Shown here in pieces: positions 26,541 through 34,225 of a stretch of DNA of 64,000 bases (its first letter is position 1; each line of letters opens with the position of its first letter). The translations under genes and the position numbers were made by a program. Origin of the DNA: Candidatus Palauibacter scopulicola (GTDB lineage Bacteria > Gemmatimonadota > Gemmatimonadetes > Palauibacterales > Palauibacteraceae); contig NZ_CANPWG010000010.1 of NCBI RefSeq assembly GCF_947581915.1, forward strand, positions 1 through 64,000, written 5' to 3'. The notes under the pieces were generated by a model. That model ran no database searches and was not told where the DNA came from. It saw only the letters and a program-made list of their open reading frames with translations.

Positions 26541-26556
26541 CGTTCCCGCGGGAACG
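26541..26556. promoter_or_regulatory. second copy of the 16-bp palindrome
   Basis: CGTTCCCGCGGGAACG, identical to the centre of the 20-bp palindrome at 23279-23298. It sits 64-79 bases upstream of the start of the minus-strand propeller lipoprotein and 33 bases past the stop of the upstream unknown gene, a normal operator position for the former. Confidence 0.6.
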
Positions 26557-26588
26557 TCCCCCGGATCGCGAACACCGGGTGGGGACTC

Positions 26589-27464
26589 CTACTCTTCCTC
26601 CTGCGACCCCAGCACGAGAGCACGGTTCACGGCATAGCTGGTCGGAATCCAGATGCCTTCGCCGTCCTCGGCGGCCATCCTCTTCCCGAAGTTCTGGGCG
26701 CGCTGGATCGAGGTTTCCTGCCTCTCGAAGTACGCTCTCTCCCGGGCTTTCCGCGTTCGGCGTTCGTCCTCCGTCTCATCGACGGAGTGGCACCACAACG
26801 GCTCGCTGAACCGGTGTCCGGCGGCCAGGCGATCCCCCACCCACCGAAGGAGGAGCGCTCTCTCGTCGGTGTCCGCCGACTCTCCCCGCCATTCCTCCGC
26901 CTCGATCGACTCTGCCTCCAACCAGCGGCGAGCCTTCCGCCGATCTGGGGAGTGGACGGCGATCACTGCGTCGGCCAAGTGGCTGCCGTATCGCCATGGC
27001 GGCGCCGAGTTCAGGAGACCGGTGAGGAAGCCCAACATGAGCGAATGGCGGAATCTGTCGTTCTCCCTCCACGCACGGCGCGCTTCGTTCAGGGCGGCAA
27101 GCTTCTGAAGGAACCCGACCTCCAGGTCGAGTTCGCCTTCGTCGGACGGGCTCTCGTCCGGCGGCTGTCCGGGCCCCAATCTGGTCAGGATCCCCTGTCG
27201 GATCCGGTCGGCGCGGCCCGGATCCCGTTCCTCGGCGGCATCGGAGATGTCATCGAAGAGGGCATCCGACTCGACTCCCGGCAGACTCCCCCGGAAGGCG
27301 ATCCCGCCGGCCATCCCGAGATGGAACGCCCCCGAACGGGCGACGTCCCGCGCATCGGGGCCCTCGGCAGAGGTCCGTTCAAGCGCGGATCGGGCTTCGT
27401 CCAGCGCCTCGAGCACCTTCCGGTACGTGGATCGCCGCCGCTCGGCCCGGTTCGATTCGTTCAT
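26589..27464 (-). CDS. protein of unknown function, tandem paralogue of the upstream gene
   Basis: 291 residues, not recognised. No signal peptide or membrane segment; mostly charged helix, so probably cytosolic. It is clearly paralogous to the preceding gene product (27461-28294): both share an R-x-S/T-YR-x-VL-x-ALDEA opening, a G-x-F-x-LG-x-AGGIAF block, ALF-x-x-ISDA-x-EE, a G-x-LQ-x-LA-x-LNE-x-RRA helix, GFL-x-GLL, DAVIA, LLLRW-x-G-x-RLAA and a RAQNFG-x-R-x-A end. Its ATG at 27464 overlaps the TGA of the paralogue (ATGA), so the two are coupled and may form a hetero-oligomer. A His/Cys pair (LWCHS) near 226 is not shared. Its own C-terminus is longer. Confidence 0.7.
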   Translation of the reverse strand: MNESNRAERRRSTYRKVLEALDEARSALERTSAEGPDARDVARSGAFHLGMAGGIAFRGSLPGVESDALFDDISDAAEERDPGRADRIRQGILTRLGPGQPPDESPSDEGELDLEVGFLQKLAALNEARRAWRENDRFRHSLMLGFLTGLLNSAPPWRYGSHLADAVIAVHSPDRRKARRWLEAESIEAEEWRGESADTDERALLLRWVGDRLAAGHRFSEPLWCHSVDETEDERRTRKARERAYFERQETSIQRAQNFGKRMAAEDGEGIWIPTSYAVNRALVLGSQEEE

Positions 27465-28294
27465 GTTCGCGGATCGTGCTCCCGGACTTCGTCCCGGGCG
27501 CCACGCGCAATTCTGACGCCGAAGTTCTGCGCGCGGCGGGTCGAGCGCTCGCAGCGCAGGAAGCGCGCCCCATCGTCCGACTCGCCCTCGTTTCGGTCAT
27601 CGGCCGCTCCGCCGACGTGGCCGGAAGCGAACGAACCGGTCACCGATTCGGCCGCGGCCAGCCGCAGACCCAGCCACCTGAGGAGAAGGTCCGGGTCCTC
27701 CGGGGCTTCCGGCGAGTCACCGGCCAACCATTCGTCCCGGATCGCCTCCCATTCCATCCACAGGGTCTCCCCCCACCCCTCGTTGCAGGCGGCAATGACC
27801 GCGTCGTGCAGCGATCCCTGCTCGTGTTGCCCCGGCGTTCCATCCCGCTGGAGCAGGCCGGCGAGGAAGCCCGCCATGATCCAGTATCGATGCGGGTCGC
27901 CCGCTTCCCGGGCTCGCCGAGACTCGTTCAGGACGGCGAGGAACTGCAGGTAGCCCGTATCCCAGTCGGCGGCACCCTCCTCCGAAGCGCGGGCAGCGGC
28001 GTCCCCGCCCGATCGCAGCCTCGATTCGACGAGGCTCCGGATCTGGCGGATCCGGTCCAGGTCCTCCTCCTCGGTCGCGTCGGAGATCTCTTCGAACAGG
28101 GCTCCGGCGTCGGTCCCCGAGAAATGGCTGGAGAACGCGATCCCGCCCGCTTCTCCGAGGCGGAAGGTCCCCTGCTGTTCCGCACCAAGGTCCTCCGGTT
28201 CGTCCGGGGACTCCCGCTCCAGGCAGAAGATCGCCTCGTCCAGCGCCTTCAGGACCCTCCGGTAGGCGGATCGCTGCCGCTCGGCGTCGTCCAT
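27461..28294 (-). CDS. protein of unknown function, first of a tandem paralogue pair
   Basis: 277 residues, not recognised. Acidic, mainly helical, without export signal. The strongest conserved blocks compared with its neighbour are the YRRVLKALDEA helix (11-21), LGEAGGIAFSSHFSG (about 46-60), ALFEEISDATEEEDLDRI (in parts), FLAVLNESRRAREAGD, AGFLAGLLQRDG, HDAVIAACNEG, LLLRWLGLRLAAAES and RAQNFGVRIA near the C-terminus. The last block is also the most similar, suggesting a functional site or binding surface. It starts 21 bases after the cyclase-family gene in a long same-strand run, and overlaps the next paralogue by 4 bases. The role cannot be assigned. Confidence 0.7.
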   Translation of the reverse strand: MDDAERQRSAYRRVLKALDEAIFCLERESPDEPEDLGAEQQGTFRLGEAGGIAFSSHFSGTDAGALFEEISDATEEEDLDRIRQIRSLVESRLRSGGDAAARASEEGAADWDTGYLQFLAVLNESRRAREAGDPHRYWIMAGFLAGLLQRDGTPGQHEQGSLHDAVIAACNEGWGETLWMEWEAIRDEWLAGDSPEAPEDPDLLLRWLGLRLAAAESVTGSFASGHVGGAADDRNEGESDDGARFLRCERSTRRAQNFGVRIARGARDEVREHDPRT

Positions 28295-28315
28295 CCGTGC
28301 TGCCTTCCCCGCCCG

Positions 28316-29095
28316 CTATGCCGGGGCCAGCGCGATCACGCGCAGCGGGCTCCCGCTCCCCTCCACGATCTTGAGCGGGGCGGCGATCGCCACGGCGCCG
28401 GTCGGGGGCAGCCGGTCGAGGTTGCACAGGCTCGCGAGACCGAACTTCCCCGCCCCGTGCATGATCCCGTGGTTCGGAAACGGCGGATCGAATCCTCCGG
28501 CCTGACCCGCATCGGTGCCGACCGTCTCCACTCCCACTCCGAGCACCGCGCGGTCGTGGGCCAGCAGGGCCGAAGTCTCCTGGTGAAAGCCCGGCGAGTG
28601 CGGGCCATCGTCCGACACGTTGAGGAACGCCTCCTTCCCCTCCCTCCGGCTCCACCCCGTGCGCAGGAAGACCCAGGCGCCCTCGGGTACGCGTCCGTGC
28701 TCCGCCTCCCACGCCTCGAGTCCGGCGGGCGTGAGCAGGAAGTCGGGATCCGCCTCGACCTCCGCCTCCACGTCGATGACGCACGCCGGGCCGACGAACT
28801 TCCGCGGCGGGATCGTGTCCGTCGTCCCGTCGGACACATCCTTCCCCGTCACCCAGTGGATCGGGGCGTCGAAGTGCGTCCCGGTGTGCTCGCCGAGCGT
28901 GAGGTTGTTCCAGTACCAGGCCGGCCCGTCGTCGTCATACCTCGAGATCTGCTCGATCGTCACCCCCTTTGACGGCGCGAACATCGGAGGGAGGTCGATG
29001 ACGACGGTATCGGGGCCGAGGGGGACCGTGAGATCCACCACCCGGACCGTACCCGCGTTCAGTTCCTCCACGAGGCGGCTCAGTACGTCCGACAT
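28316..29095 (-). CDS. cyclase-family (kynurenine formamidase-like) metal-dependent hydrolase
   Basis: 259 residues. The signature HTGTHFDAPIHW lies at 70-81 and supplies the His/Asp metal ligands of the PF04199 fold; DLTVPLGPDTVVIDLPP near the N-terminus and SPGFHQETSALLAHD in the second half complete the site. Relatives include bacterial kynurenine formamidase and isatin hydrolase, which open amide or cyclic amide bonds using Mn or Zn. There are no other kynurenine-pathway genes nearby, so the substrate is open. GGGAG lies 6-7 bases before the ATG. It follows the sodium:solute symporter after 68 bases and precedes two unknown paralogues by 21, all on one strand; the symporter may import its substrate. 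Confidence 0.9.
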   Translation of the reverse strand: MSDVLSRLVEELNAGTVRVVDLTVPLGPDTVVIDLPPMFAPSKGVTIEQISRYDDDGPAWYWNNLTLGEHTGTHFDAPIHWVTGKDVSDGTTDTIPPRKFVGPACVIDVEAEVEADPDFLLTPAGLEAWEAEHGRVPEGAWVFLRTGWSRREGKEAFLNVSDDGPHSPGFHQETSALLAHDRAVLGVGVETVGTDAGQAGGFDPPFPNHGIMHGAGKFGLASLCNLDRLPPTGAVAIAAPLKIVEGSGSPLRVIALAPA

Positions 29096-29163
29096 TCAAA
29101 GTCTCCCTATGGTTGGCGGACCCGCGTAGTTGAGGGGCCCGCAGGCGGGTTGCAGTCCACGGG

Positions 29164-30612
29164 TCACTCTTTTCCGAAGAACGGCTCCAGCGTCTGGCCC
29201 GGATTCGGTTTCGTCATCAGCGAAACCATGATGAAGAGGATGAGACTCGCGCCGACACCCAGTTCGACGGAGTCGATCCCGTACAGGGGGAAGTAGTGTT
29301 CCTGGAACCAGAGAGTCCACACAAGGCAGGCGAGGAAGCCCCCGATCATCGAGGCGACGGCGCCCTTCGCCGTCCCCCGGCGCCAGTTGAGGCCGATGAC
29401 GATGGGGACGAAGAAGAAGGAGGCGATGAATTTCGCCTGCTCGAGGACGATGCCCTGCACATCCCCCAGCTTCTGGAGCGCGAAGAAGAGGGGGATGATC
29501 GCGAGGACGACGATCGCCACCCGGTTCGCGTTCACGAGGTGCTTCTGGCTCGCGTCGGGCCGGATGAACTTCCCGTACAGGTCGTGGGCGACGCCCGCGC
29601 CGGTGACAAGGAGGATCGAGTTCACCGTCGACATGATCGCCGACAGCATGGCGACGAGCAGCAGTGCGCCGACCACGGGAGGCAGGACGTGCAGCGCCAT
29701 GGTGGCGGTGGCCTGATCCTGGGAGGGCAGGTTCGGGAAGAGCACCCGCATGAGCATGCCGATCGACATGATGCTGGTCGCGATAATCACCTGGAAGCCG
29801 ATCGCCACGAAGATCGCCTTCCGCACCGTGCGCTCGTCCCGCATCGAGTAGAAGCGGGTGAGTTCGTACGGCGCCGCTGCAATCGAGAGCCCGAACGCGA
29901 TTCCGAAGGCGAGGAGCTCGCGCGGCGAGTAGTACCAGCCCACGAGACGGTCGTCGAGCGTGTCGAGAAAGTCGAGCGACCGCTCGACCGCCGCCAGCGG
30001 ACTGCCGCCGCCGACCTGGTTGAGGAGAACCGGGACCGCGACGATGAGCGCCGCGACCATGATCAGCGTCTGCAGAAAATCGATGTAGGAACTGGACCGG
30101 ACCCCGCCGAGGAGCGTGTAGAGCGCCGTCGAGGCGACGATGATGAGCATCGCCGTGAGCGGGCGGATCCCGAACACGACCTCCGCGATCTCGCCGCCCG
30201 CCTGGAACTGCGCCACGAGATAGATCGTGTAGGCGACGACGATGAGGACGCCCGCGAGCGCTCCAGCTTTCGCGCTCCCGTAGCGGGCCGAGATGTAGTC
30301 GGGGACGGTGAGCGCGCCGAGACGCCGCAGCTTCGGGGCGACGAAGAAGGCGCACACGAGCCACCCCGTCCACAGGCCGAGCCATGGGAAGACCCAGGAG
30401 ACGCCGGCCAGGTAGTGGCGGCCGGCGGTGCCGACAAAGGTGCCGGCGGAGATCTGCGTGGCGGCGAGGACCGCCCCGCCGACGATGGGGCCGATCGAGC
30501 GCCCGGCGGCGAGGAAGTCGACCTCGGTCTCGGTCTGGAAGTAGCTCCAGATCGCGATGCCCATGATGATCGCCACGTAGACGCCGAGCACGACAAAGAA
30601 GACGCCGCTCAT
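29164..30612 (-). CDS. sodium:solute symporter (SSS family)
   Basis: 482 residues with about 13 hydrophobic helices. SSS features are GRSIGPIVGGAVLAATQISAGTFVG (seen in parts), which holds the unwound first helix of the LeuT fold, GLWTGWLVCAFFVAPKLRR, TVPDYISARYG, and the MLSAIMSTVNSILLVTG helix with serines typical of the sodium site. Best match by eye is to the proline/pantothenate/carboxylate branch. The ATG at 30612 overlaps the TGA of a 62-residue single-helix protein (ATGA). It lies in a coupled run with a peptidase and an amidase-like gene, so uptake of amino acids or peptide-derived acids is plausible. Confidence 0.92.
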   Translation of the reverse strand: MSGVFFVVLGVYVAIIMGIAIWSYFQTETEVDFLAAGRSIGPIVGGAVLAATQISAGTFVGTAGRHYLAGVSWVFPWLGLWTGWLVCAFFVAPKLRRLGALTVPDYISARYGSAKAGALAGVLIVVAYTIYLVAQFQAGGEIAEVVFGIRPLTAMLIIVASTALYTLLGGVRSSSYIDFLQTLIMVAALIVAVPVLLNQVGGGSPLAAVERSLDFLDTLDDRLVGWYYSPRELLAFGIAFGLSIAAAPYELTRFYSMRDERTVRKAIFVAIGFQVIIATSIMSIGMLMRVLFPNLPSQDQATATMALHVLPPVVGALLLVAMLSAIMSTVNSILLVTGAGVAHDLYGKFIRPDASQKHLVNANRVAIVVLAIIPLFFALQKLGDVQGIVLEQAKFIASFFFVPIVIGLNWRRGTAKGAVASMIGGFLACLVWTLWFQEHYFPLYGIDSVELGVGASLILFIMVSLMTKPNPGQTLEPFFGKE

Positions 30613-30797
30613 GAGGGCTCGGCGGGTTCGGGCGCTTCCTCGGGCGCGGCCTGCGGGGCGCCGCGCGTGGAGCGCTGCGCGACGACCTCGGCCCAGCGGC
30701 GGTCCAGTTCGTCGTCGGCGCGGATCGTGTTCCGGAAGAGAAGGACCACGGTGAGGCCGAGGGCGAAGAAACCGGCCGCGATCAGGATGATCGTCAT
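30609..30797 (-). CDS. small single-helix membrane protein, probable symporter accessory subunit
   Basis: 62 residues. One hydrophobic helix (about 3-22, ILIAAGFFALGLTVVLLF), then a basic/acidic amphipathic stretch (RADDELDRRWAEVV) and a Pro/Ala/Glu-rich tail. No named family was recognised. Its ATG overlaps the stop of the preceding membrane protein gene and its stop overlaps the start of the sodium:solute symporter, both as ATGA. Small helical partners are known beside several SSS transporters (for example YhdT with PanF), but this sequence is not an obvious member of those families. Confidence 0.7.
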   Translation of the reverse strand: MTIILIAAGFFALGLTVVLLFRNTIRADDELDRRWAEVVAQRSTRGAPQAAPEEAPEPAEPS

Positions 30798-31444
30798 GGC
30801 GCGGCCCCGGCGCCTCCGCGGCGGACCCGCGCGTTCCGCCACGTCCAGATCGCCCCGGCCAGCAGCAGCGCGAGGACAACGCCGTCGGCGATGCGCGCGA
30901 ACGAGAGCGCCCCCCCGCGGGACAGCCGGAGCAGCCCCGGCACGCTCGACAGGGTGGCCGTGACGACGTCATCGCCGGCCCGGACGAAGCGCGGCAGCGT
31001 GGTCGACAGATCCAGCGCATCGAGCACGCCCGGATCCCCCTCCAGCCGGATCAGCCACGGCGCCGTGATTTCCTGCACGACCGTCTGCTCGGCCTCCCGG
31101 CCGGCGACGAACAGGGGGATCCGGTCCAGCCGCCCGCGCACCGGATTCCGGACGGTGTAGGAGATGACGACCGGCGCGTCCGAGACCGCATCGATGCGGT
31201 ACGCCCCGTCGACCGGGGTGAGCGCGGCATCGGCGCCCGGCAGGGAGAGCGTCTGGTGCTCGATCCGGATGGCGAAGGCCCGCACCGCACCGCCCTCCGG
31301 CTCGAGACTCTGTCGCACGTGGGCCGCGCCGTCGGCATCCAGCCGGACGAAGACCGTGTCCGTCGTCTGCGCCGCCGCCGGCGCGGCCGCGGACAGGCCG
31401 GCCAGCGCCGCCGCGTGCACCGCGGCTCCCCTCGCGCGCCGCAC
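30794..31444 (-). CDS. secreted or membrane-anchored protein of unknown function with C-terminal helix
   Basis: 216 residues from a GTG at 31444, 5 bases after the peptidase stop. A signal peptide (about 1-29, ending AAAQT) is followed by a beta-rich domain, probably Ig-like, and one C-terminal hydrophobic helix (SFARIADGVVLALLLAGAIWTW) with a basic stop-transfer tail. This is a type I topology with the domain in the periplasm. No family was recognised. Its TGA overlaps the start of the small helix protein. Being between an M28 peptidase and a symporter, it may couple or anchor the system, but that is inference. Confidence 0.65.
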   Translation of the reverse strand: MRRARGAAVHAAALAGLSAAAPAAAQTTDTVFVRLDADGAAHVRQSLEPEGGAVRAFAIRIEHQTLSLPGADAALTPVDGAYRIDAVSDAPVVISYTVRNPVRGRLDRIPLFVAGREAEQTVVQEITAPWLIRLEGDPGVLDALDLSTTLPRFVRAGDDVVTATLSSVPGLLRLSRGGALSFARIADGVVLALLLAGAIWTWRNARVRRGGAGAAP

Positions 31445-31449
31445 CGTCG

Positions 31450-33231
31450 TCAGCCCGCCGGCGCCGAAGCCGTCAACTGCGCCCGCACGCGTCCCACCGC
31501 CCGGGCGGCCTCGTGGAACCCGTTCGCCACGTGGTTCGCCTCGCGACGCACTTCGTTCACCAGGAAGGGCAGCAGGTCGGAGCCGGCTTCCGCGAGGCCC
31601 GGCAACTCGGCCACCCGGGCCAGCCGCGGGATCGGCGTCCGGGGCAGCGCCGGATCGTGGTCGAACGGCCCTCCCTCCGCGTAGCCGATCGGCACCAGGA
31701 TGCGGGACAACTCGAGGAACAGTTCGTTCACGGCGGCGGTCGACGCAGCATCCAGCCGATTCCCTCCGATGGTGGCGTACAGAGCATCCAGCGCGGCGCC
31801 CAGCGCTTCGAGTTCGGACCGGACCGGACCGAGGTCGAGCAGGTCCCCGGCAGCCTCCACGTAGCCGTCCACGAACCCGGCGAGTTCCGAGGCGGTCTCG
31901 CGGAAGTCGTACGGCAGGATGTGCGAGTTGAGCACGCGCGCGATCGAGGCGACGTAGACGCCCAGGTCGCGCTCGAGGTTTTCCCTCTCGGCGACGGCCA
32001 TGACGTCGTCTTCCGTATGCCACGCGATGTTGCCCCCGCAGCCACCCGTGGGATAGAAGCCGAGCGCCGCGCGTTCGTCCGCCGGGATGTTCGAAAGCAG
32101 CATGTAGAACGAGGTGAGCCCGATCTGATTGAAGGAATAGTCGCCGGCCCGCAGCGGCCGCAGCCGTTTCGCGGTCTTCCCCGTGACGTCGGCGATCGCG
32201 CGCGCGCACAGCGGCCCCGCCTCGGCCATCCACATCACGTCGTCGTACTCCGTCGCGTGCCAGCACCCCGGCGAGTCGATGTTGATCGAGCCCACGCAGC
32301 GCCGCCGGAGTTCCAGCGCGTGCGTGTCGGCATACCAGGTAGAGCCGCCGTAGCGCCCGGTCGAGTGGGCCGGCCACCAGGCGATGCGCAGCGAGCGCCG
32401 CAGCCGCCCCGCCTCCGCGTGGAAGATCCGGGCGAGTTCCAGCAGCGTCGCGTCGCCGACCGCGTTGTCGCCGATCCCGACGTCCCACGAGTCGTAGTGT
32501 CCGTGCACAAGCATGAACTCCTCCGAAGCGCCGGCGATGTGCGCCACGGGCAGCTTGCACGGATACCAGCCCTCCTCCAGCCGGACCTCCAGCCGGACGG
32601 CTTCGCCAACAGCCTCTTTCAGCCGCTCGCCGTCGGCGTGGTTGACCGCCACCACGGGCGTCCCGGGCTTCGCGGCGAGGTTCGCAGTCGTCGGCGTGCC
32701 CCAGATCGACGTGCAGATCCCCCAGTGGATGTTCCGCCCGGGATTGATGAAGACCTGTCCCGCCGCCCCCGCCGCCTCGAAGGCGGAGACCATGCCCGGC
32801 ATCGCGAATCCGTCGCTGAGCACGATCTTGCCGGCCACGTCGGGCAGGTCGTCGCCGAGCCGTCGGGCGAACAGATCCCGCTGCCCCGTCGCGGCCACGG
32901 CCGGCACGTAGACGAGCTCCCCTTCGATCCCGCCCTCCGGCGTCGGGACCGCGAAGGACGGCGGTTTGGCCCGCATCGACCCGCCGCCCCATTCCACCGA
33001 GGACTCGCGGGGGAGGGAGAGGTAGAGGTCGGGCTCGTGCATCTCGAAGGGCACGCCCATGCGGCTCAGTTCGGTGCCGATGTACTCGGCCGCGACGTGT
33101 TCGTCGTGGCTCCCGGACTCTCGTACGAGGGTCGAGAAGCGTTCGAGCAGGGACCATCCCGCGTCGAAGGAGACGGCCCGCAGAAGGTCGGGCTCGAGCA
33201 CCTCGATATCCGTGGCGAGCCCCGCCGGCAT
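31450..33231 (-). CDS. M28-family zinc aminopeptidase-like protein
   Basis: 593 residues. A protease-associated (PA) domain insert (about 100-215) precedes the catalytic fold. HGHYDSWDVGIGDNAVGDATLLELAR (seen in parts) holds the first zinc His and Asp, and later ligands appear in WWPAHSTGRYGGSTWY and HTEDDVM. In classical M28 enzymes the first motif is H-x-D and the bridging site has EE; here WPAHSTG replaces the usual W-x-x-EE-x-G, so the catalytic glutamate is changed and activity is not certain. No signal peptide was seen at ATG 33231, so it may be cytosolic. It follows the BsuPI-like gene by 16 bases in the same operon. Confidence 0.82.
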   Translation of the reverse strand: MPAGLATDIEVLEPDLLRAVSFDAGWSLLERFSTLVRESGSHDEHVAAEYIGTELSRMGVPFEMHEPDLYLSLPRESSVEWGGGSMRAKPPSFAVPTPEGGIEGELVYVPAVAATGQRDLFARRLGDDLPDVAGKIVLSDGFAMPGMVSAFEAAGAAGQVFINPGRNIHWGICTSIWGTPTTANLAAKPGTPVVAVNHADGERLKEAVGEAVRLEVRLEEGWYPCKLPVAHIAGASEEFMLVHGHYDSWDVGIGDNAVGDATLLELARIFHAEAGRLRRSLRIAWWPAHSTGRYGGSTWYADTHALELRRRCVGSINIDSPGCWHATEYDDVMWMAEAGPLCARAIADVTGKTAKRLRPLRAGDYSFNQIGLTSFYMLLSNIPADERAALGFYPTGGCGGNIAWHTEDDVMAVAERENLERDLGVYVASIARVLNSHILPYDFRETASELAGFVDGYVEAAGDLLDLGPVRSELEALGAALDALYATIGGNRLDAASTAAVNELFLELSRILVPIGYAEGGPFDHDPALPRTPIPRLARVAELPGLAEAGSDLLPFLVNEVRREANHVANGFHEAARAVGRVRAQLTASAPAG

Positions 33232-33247
33232 CGTGTGGTTCAATTCG

Positions 33248-33742
33248 CTAGCTCCGTGGGAGGACGGTGAGGGGGGCCTCGACGGTACGAGGCTCCACCG
33301 TGGTGAGTGTGGCGCGGACGCGGTAGGCACCCGCCGGCAGCCCGGCTTCGATTCTCCCGGCCCAGCGTAGCGAGGCACCGGGCTCCATCGTCTCGCGCCC
33401 CAGGACCTGGGCGAAGAATCGGCCTTCCGCCCACCGCCAGACGACGGCCCCATCCTCCGAGATCACTTCGAAGTCAAAGCGCTGTCCGTCAGGGAAATCG
33501 AGGATGAGCGTGGCCTGGCCGTCGTTCGTACCGGTCAGCTCGAGGACGACGGGCGTGGCGGCGGTCGGCGCCTCATCGCCGGTCGAGAGGGACAGTCGCA
33601 GTTCCCGGCCCGATCCGTCATCGGCGGAGCTTTCATCCGCAGGTCCGTTCGCCGACCCCGCGGCGGACGCAAAAACCGCCAGCGCGGGCAGCAGAACCGC
33701 CGGAGCCGCCGCGCGCAGCGACGTGTTGACCCGGGGGCTCAC
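33248..33742 (-). CDS. secreted BsuPI-type (intracellular proteinase inhibitor) domain protein
   Basis: 164 residues: a signal peptide (about 1-30), a Ser/Asp-rich linker and a BsuPI-like beta-sandwich recognised by LDFPDGQRFDFEVI and VVWRWAEGRFFAQVLG, with the closing YRVRATLTT strand. BsuPI of Bacillus inhibits intracellular subtilisin, but this fold occurs in many exported proteins with other roles. The GTG at 33742 overlaps the TGA of the upstream acetyltransferase (GTGA). Being next to a peptidase gene fits an inhibitor or modulator role, though this is only suggestive. Confidence 0.8.
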   Translation of the reverse strand: MSPRVNTSLRAAAPAVLLPALAVFASAAGSANGPADESSADDGSGRELRLSLSTGDEAPTAATPVVLELTGTNDGQATLILDFPDGQRFDFEVISEDGAVVWRWAEGRFFAQVLGRETMEPGASLRWAGRIEAGLPAGAYRVRATLTTVEPRTVEAPLTVLPRS

Positions 33743-34194
33743 ACGAGCAACTCGTAGTGGTCGGTGCCGTCGAGCGCCCAGCCCAGTTCCTCGTACAGTC
33801 GCTTCGCGGGCGCGTTGTGCGACTCGGTCTCGAGGATGAGACCCTTGGCGCCGGTTTCGACCGCGAGCTCGCGCGCGCGGTCCATGAGAACGCGTGCGAC
33901 CCCGGACCGGCGCGCGTCCGGGGCGACGAAGAGATCGTTGAGGATCCAGAGCCGCCTCATCGACACGGAGGAAAAGGACGGGAACAACTGCACGAACCCC
34001 AGGGGCCAGCCGTCCGCGGTCTCCGCCACGAAGACGCGCGACTCTCCGGCCCCGAGACGTTCGGCCAGGAACCGGCGGGCGCCCTCCAGGTCCGCCGGCT
34101 GCCGGTAGAACTGGCGGTATCCGTCGAACAGCGGCGCGAGGCGGTCGACATCCTCGAGGCCCGCTTCCCTGACGATCACCGTCGCTTCGGACAC
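33739..34194 (-). CDS. GNAT-family N-acetyltransferase
   Basis: 151 residues. The acetyl-CoA-binding motif A is DLFVAPDARRSGVARVLMDRA (in part; the R/Q-x-x-G-x-G/A loop), the following beta5 strand is GLILETESHN, and motif B is APAKRLYEELGW. The N-terminal VIVREAGLEDVDRLAPLFDGYRQFY is typical of GCN5-related enzymes acting on small amines. Acceptor unknown. It starts with GTG 31 bases after the glycosylasparaginase stop and is coupled by overlap to the BsuPI-like gene. Confidence 0.88.
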   Translation of the reverse strand: MSEATVIVREAGLEDVDRLAPLFDGYRQFYRQPADLEGARRFLAERLGAGESRVFVAETADGWPLGFVQLFPSFSSVSMRRLWILNDLFVAPDARRSGVARVLMDRARELAVETGAKGLILETESHNAPAKRLYEELGWALDGTDHYELLV

Positions 34195-34225
34195 GGCGGA
34201 CGCGGGGCCCGGGTCGGGCGCCTCT

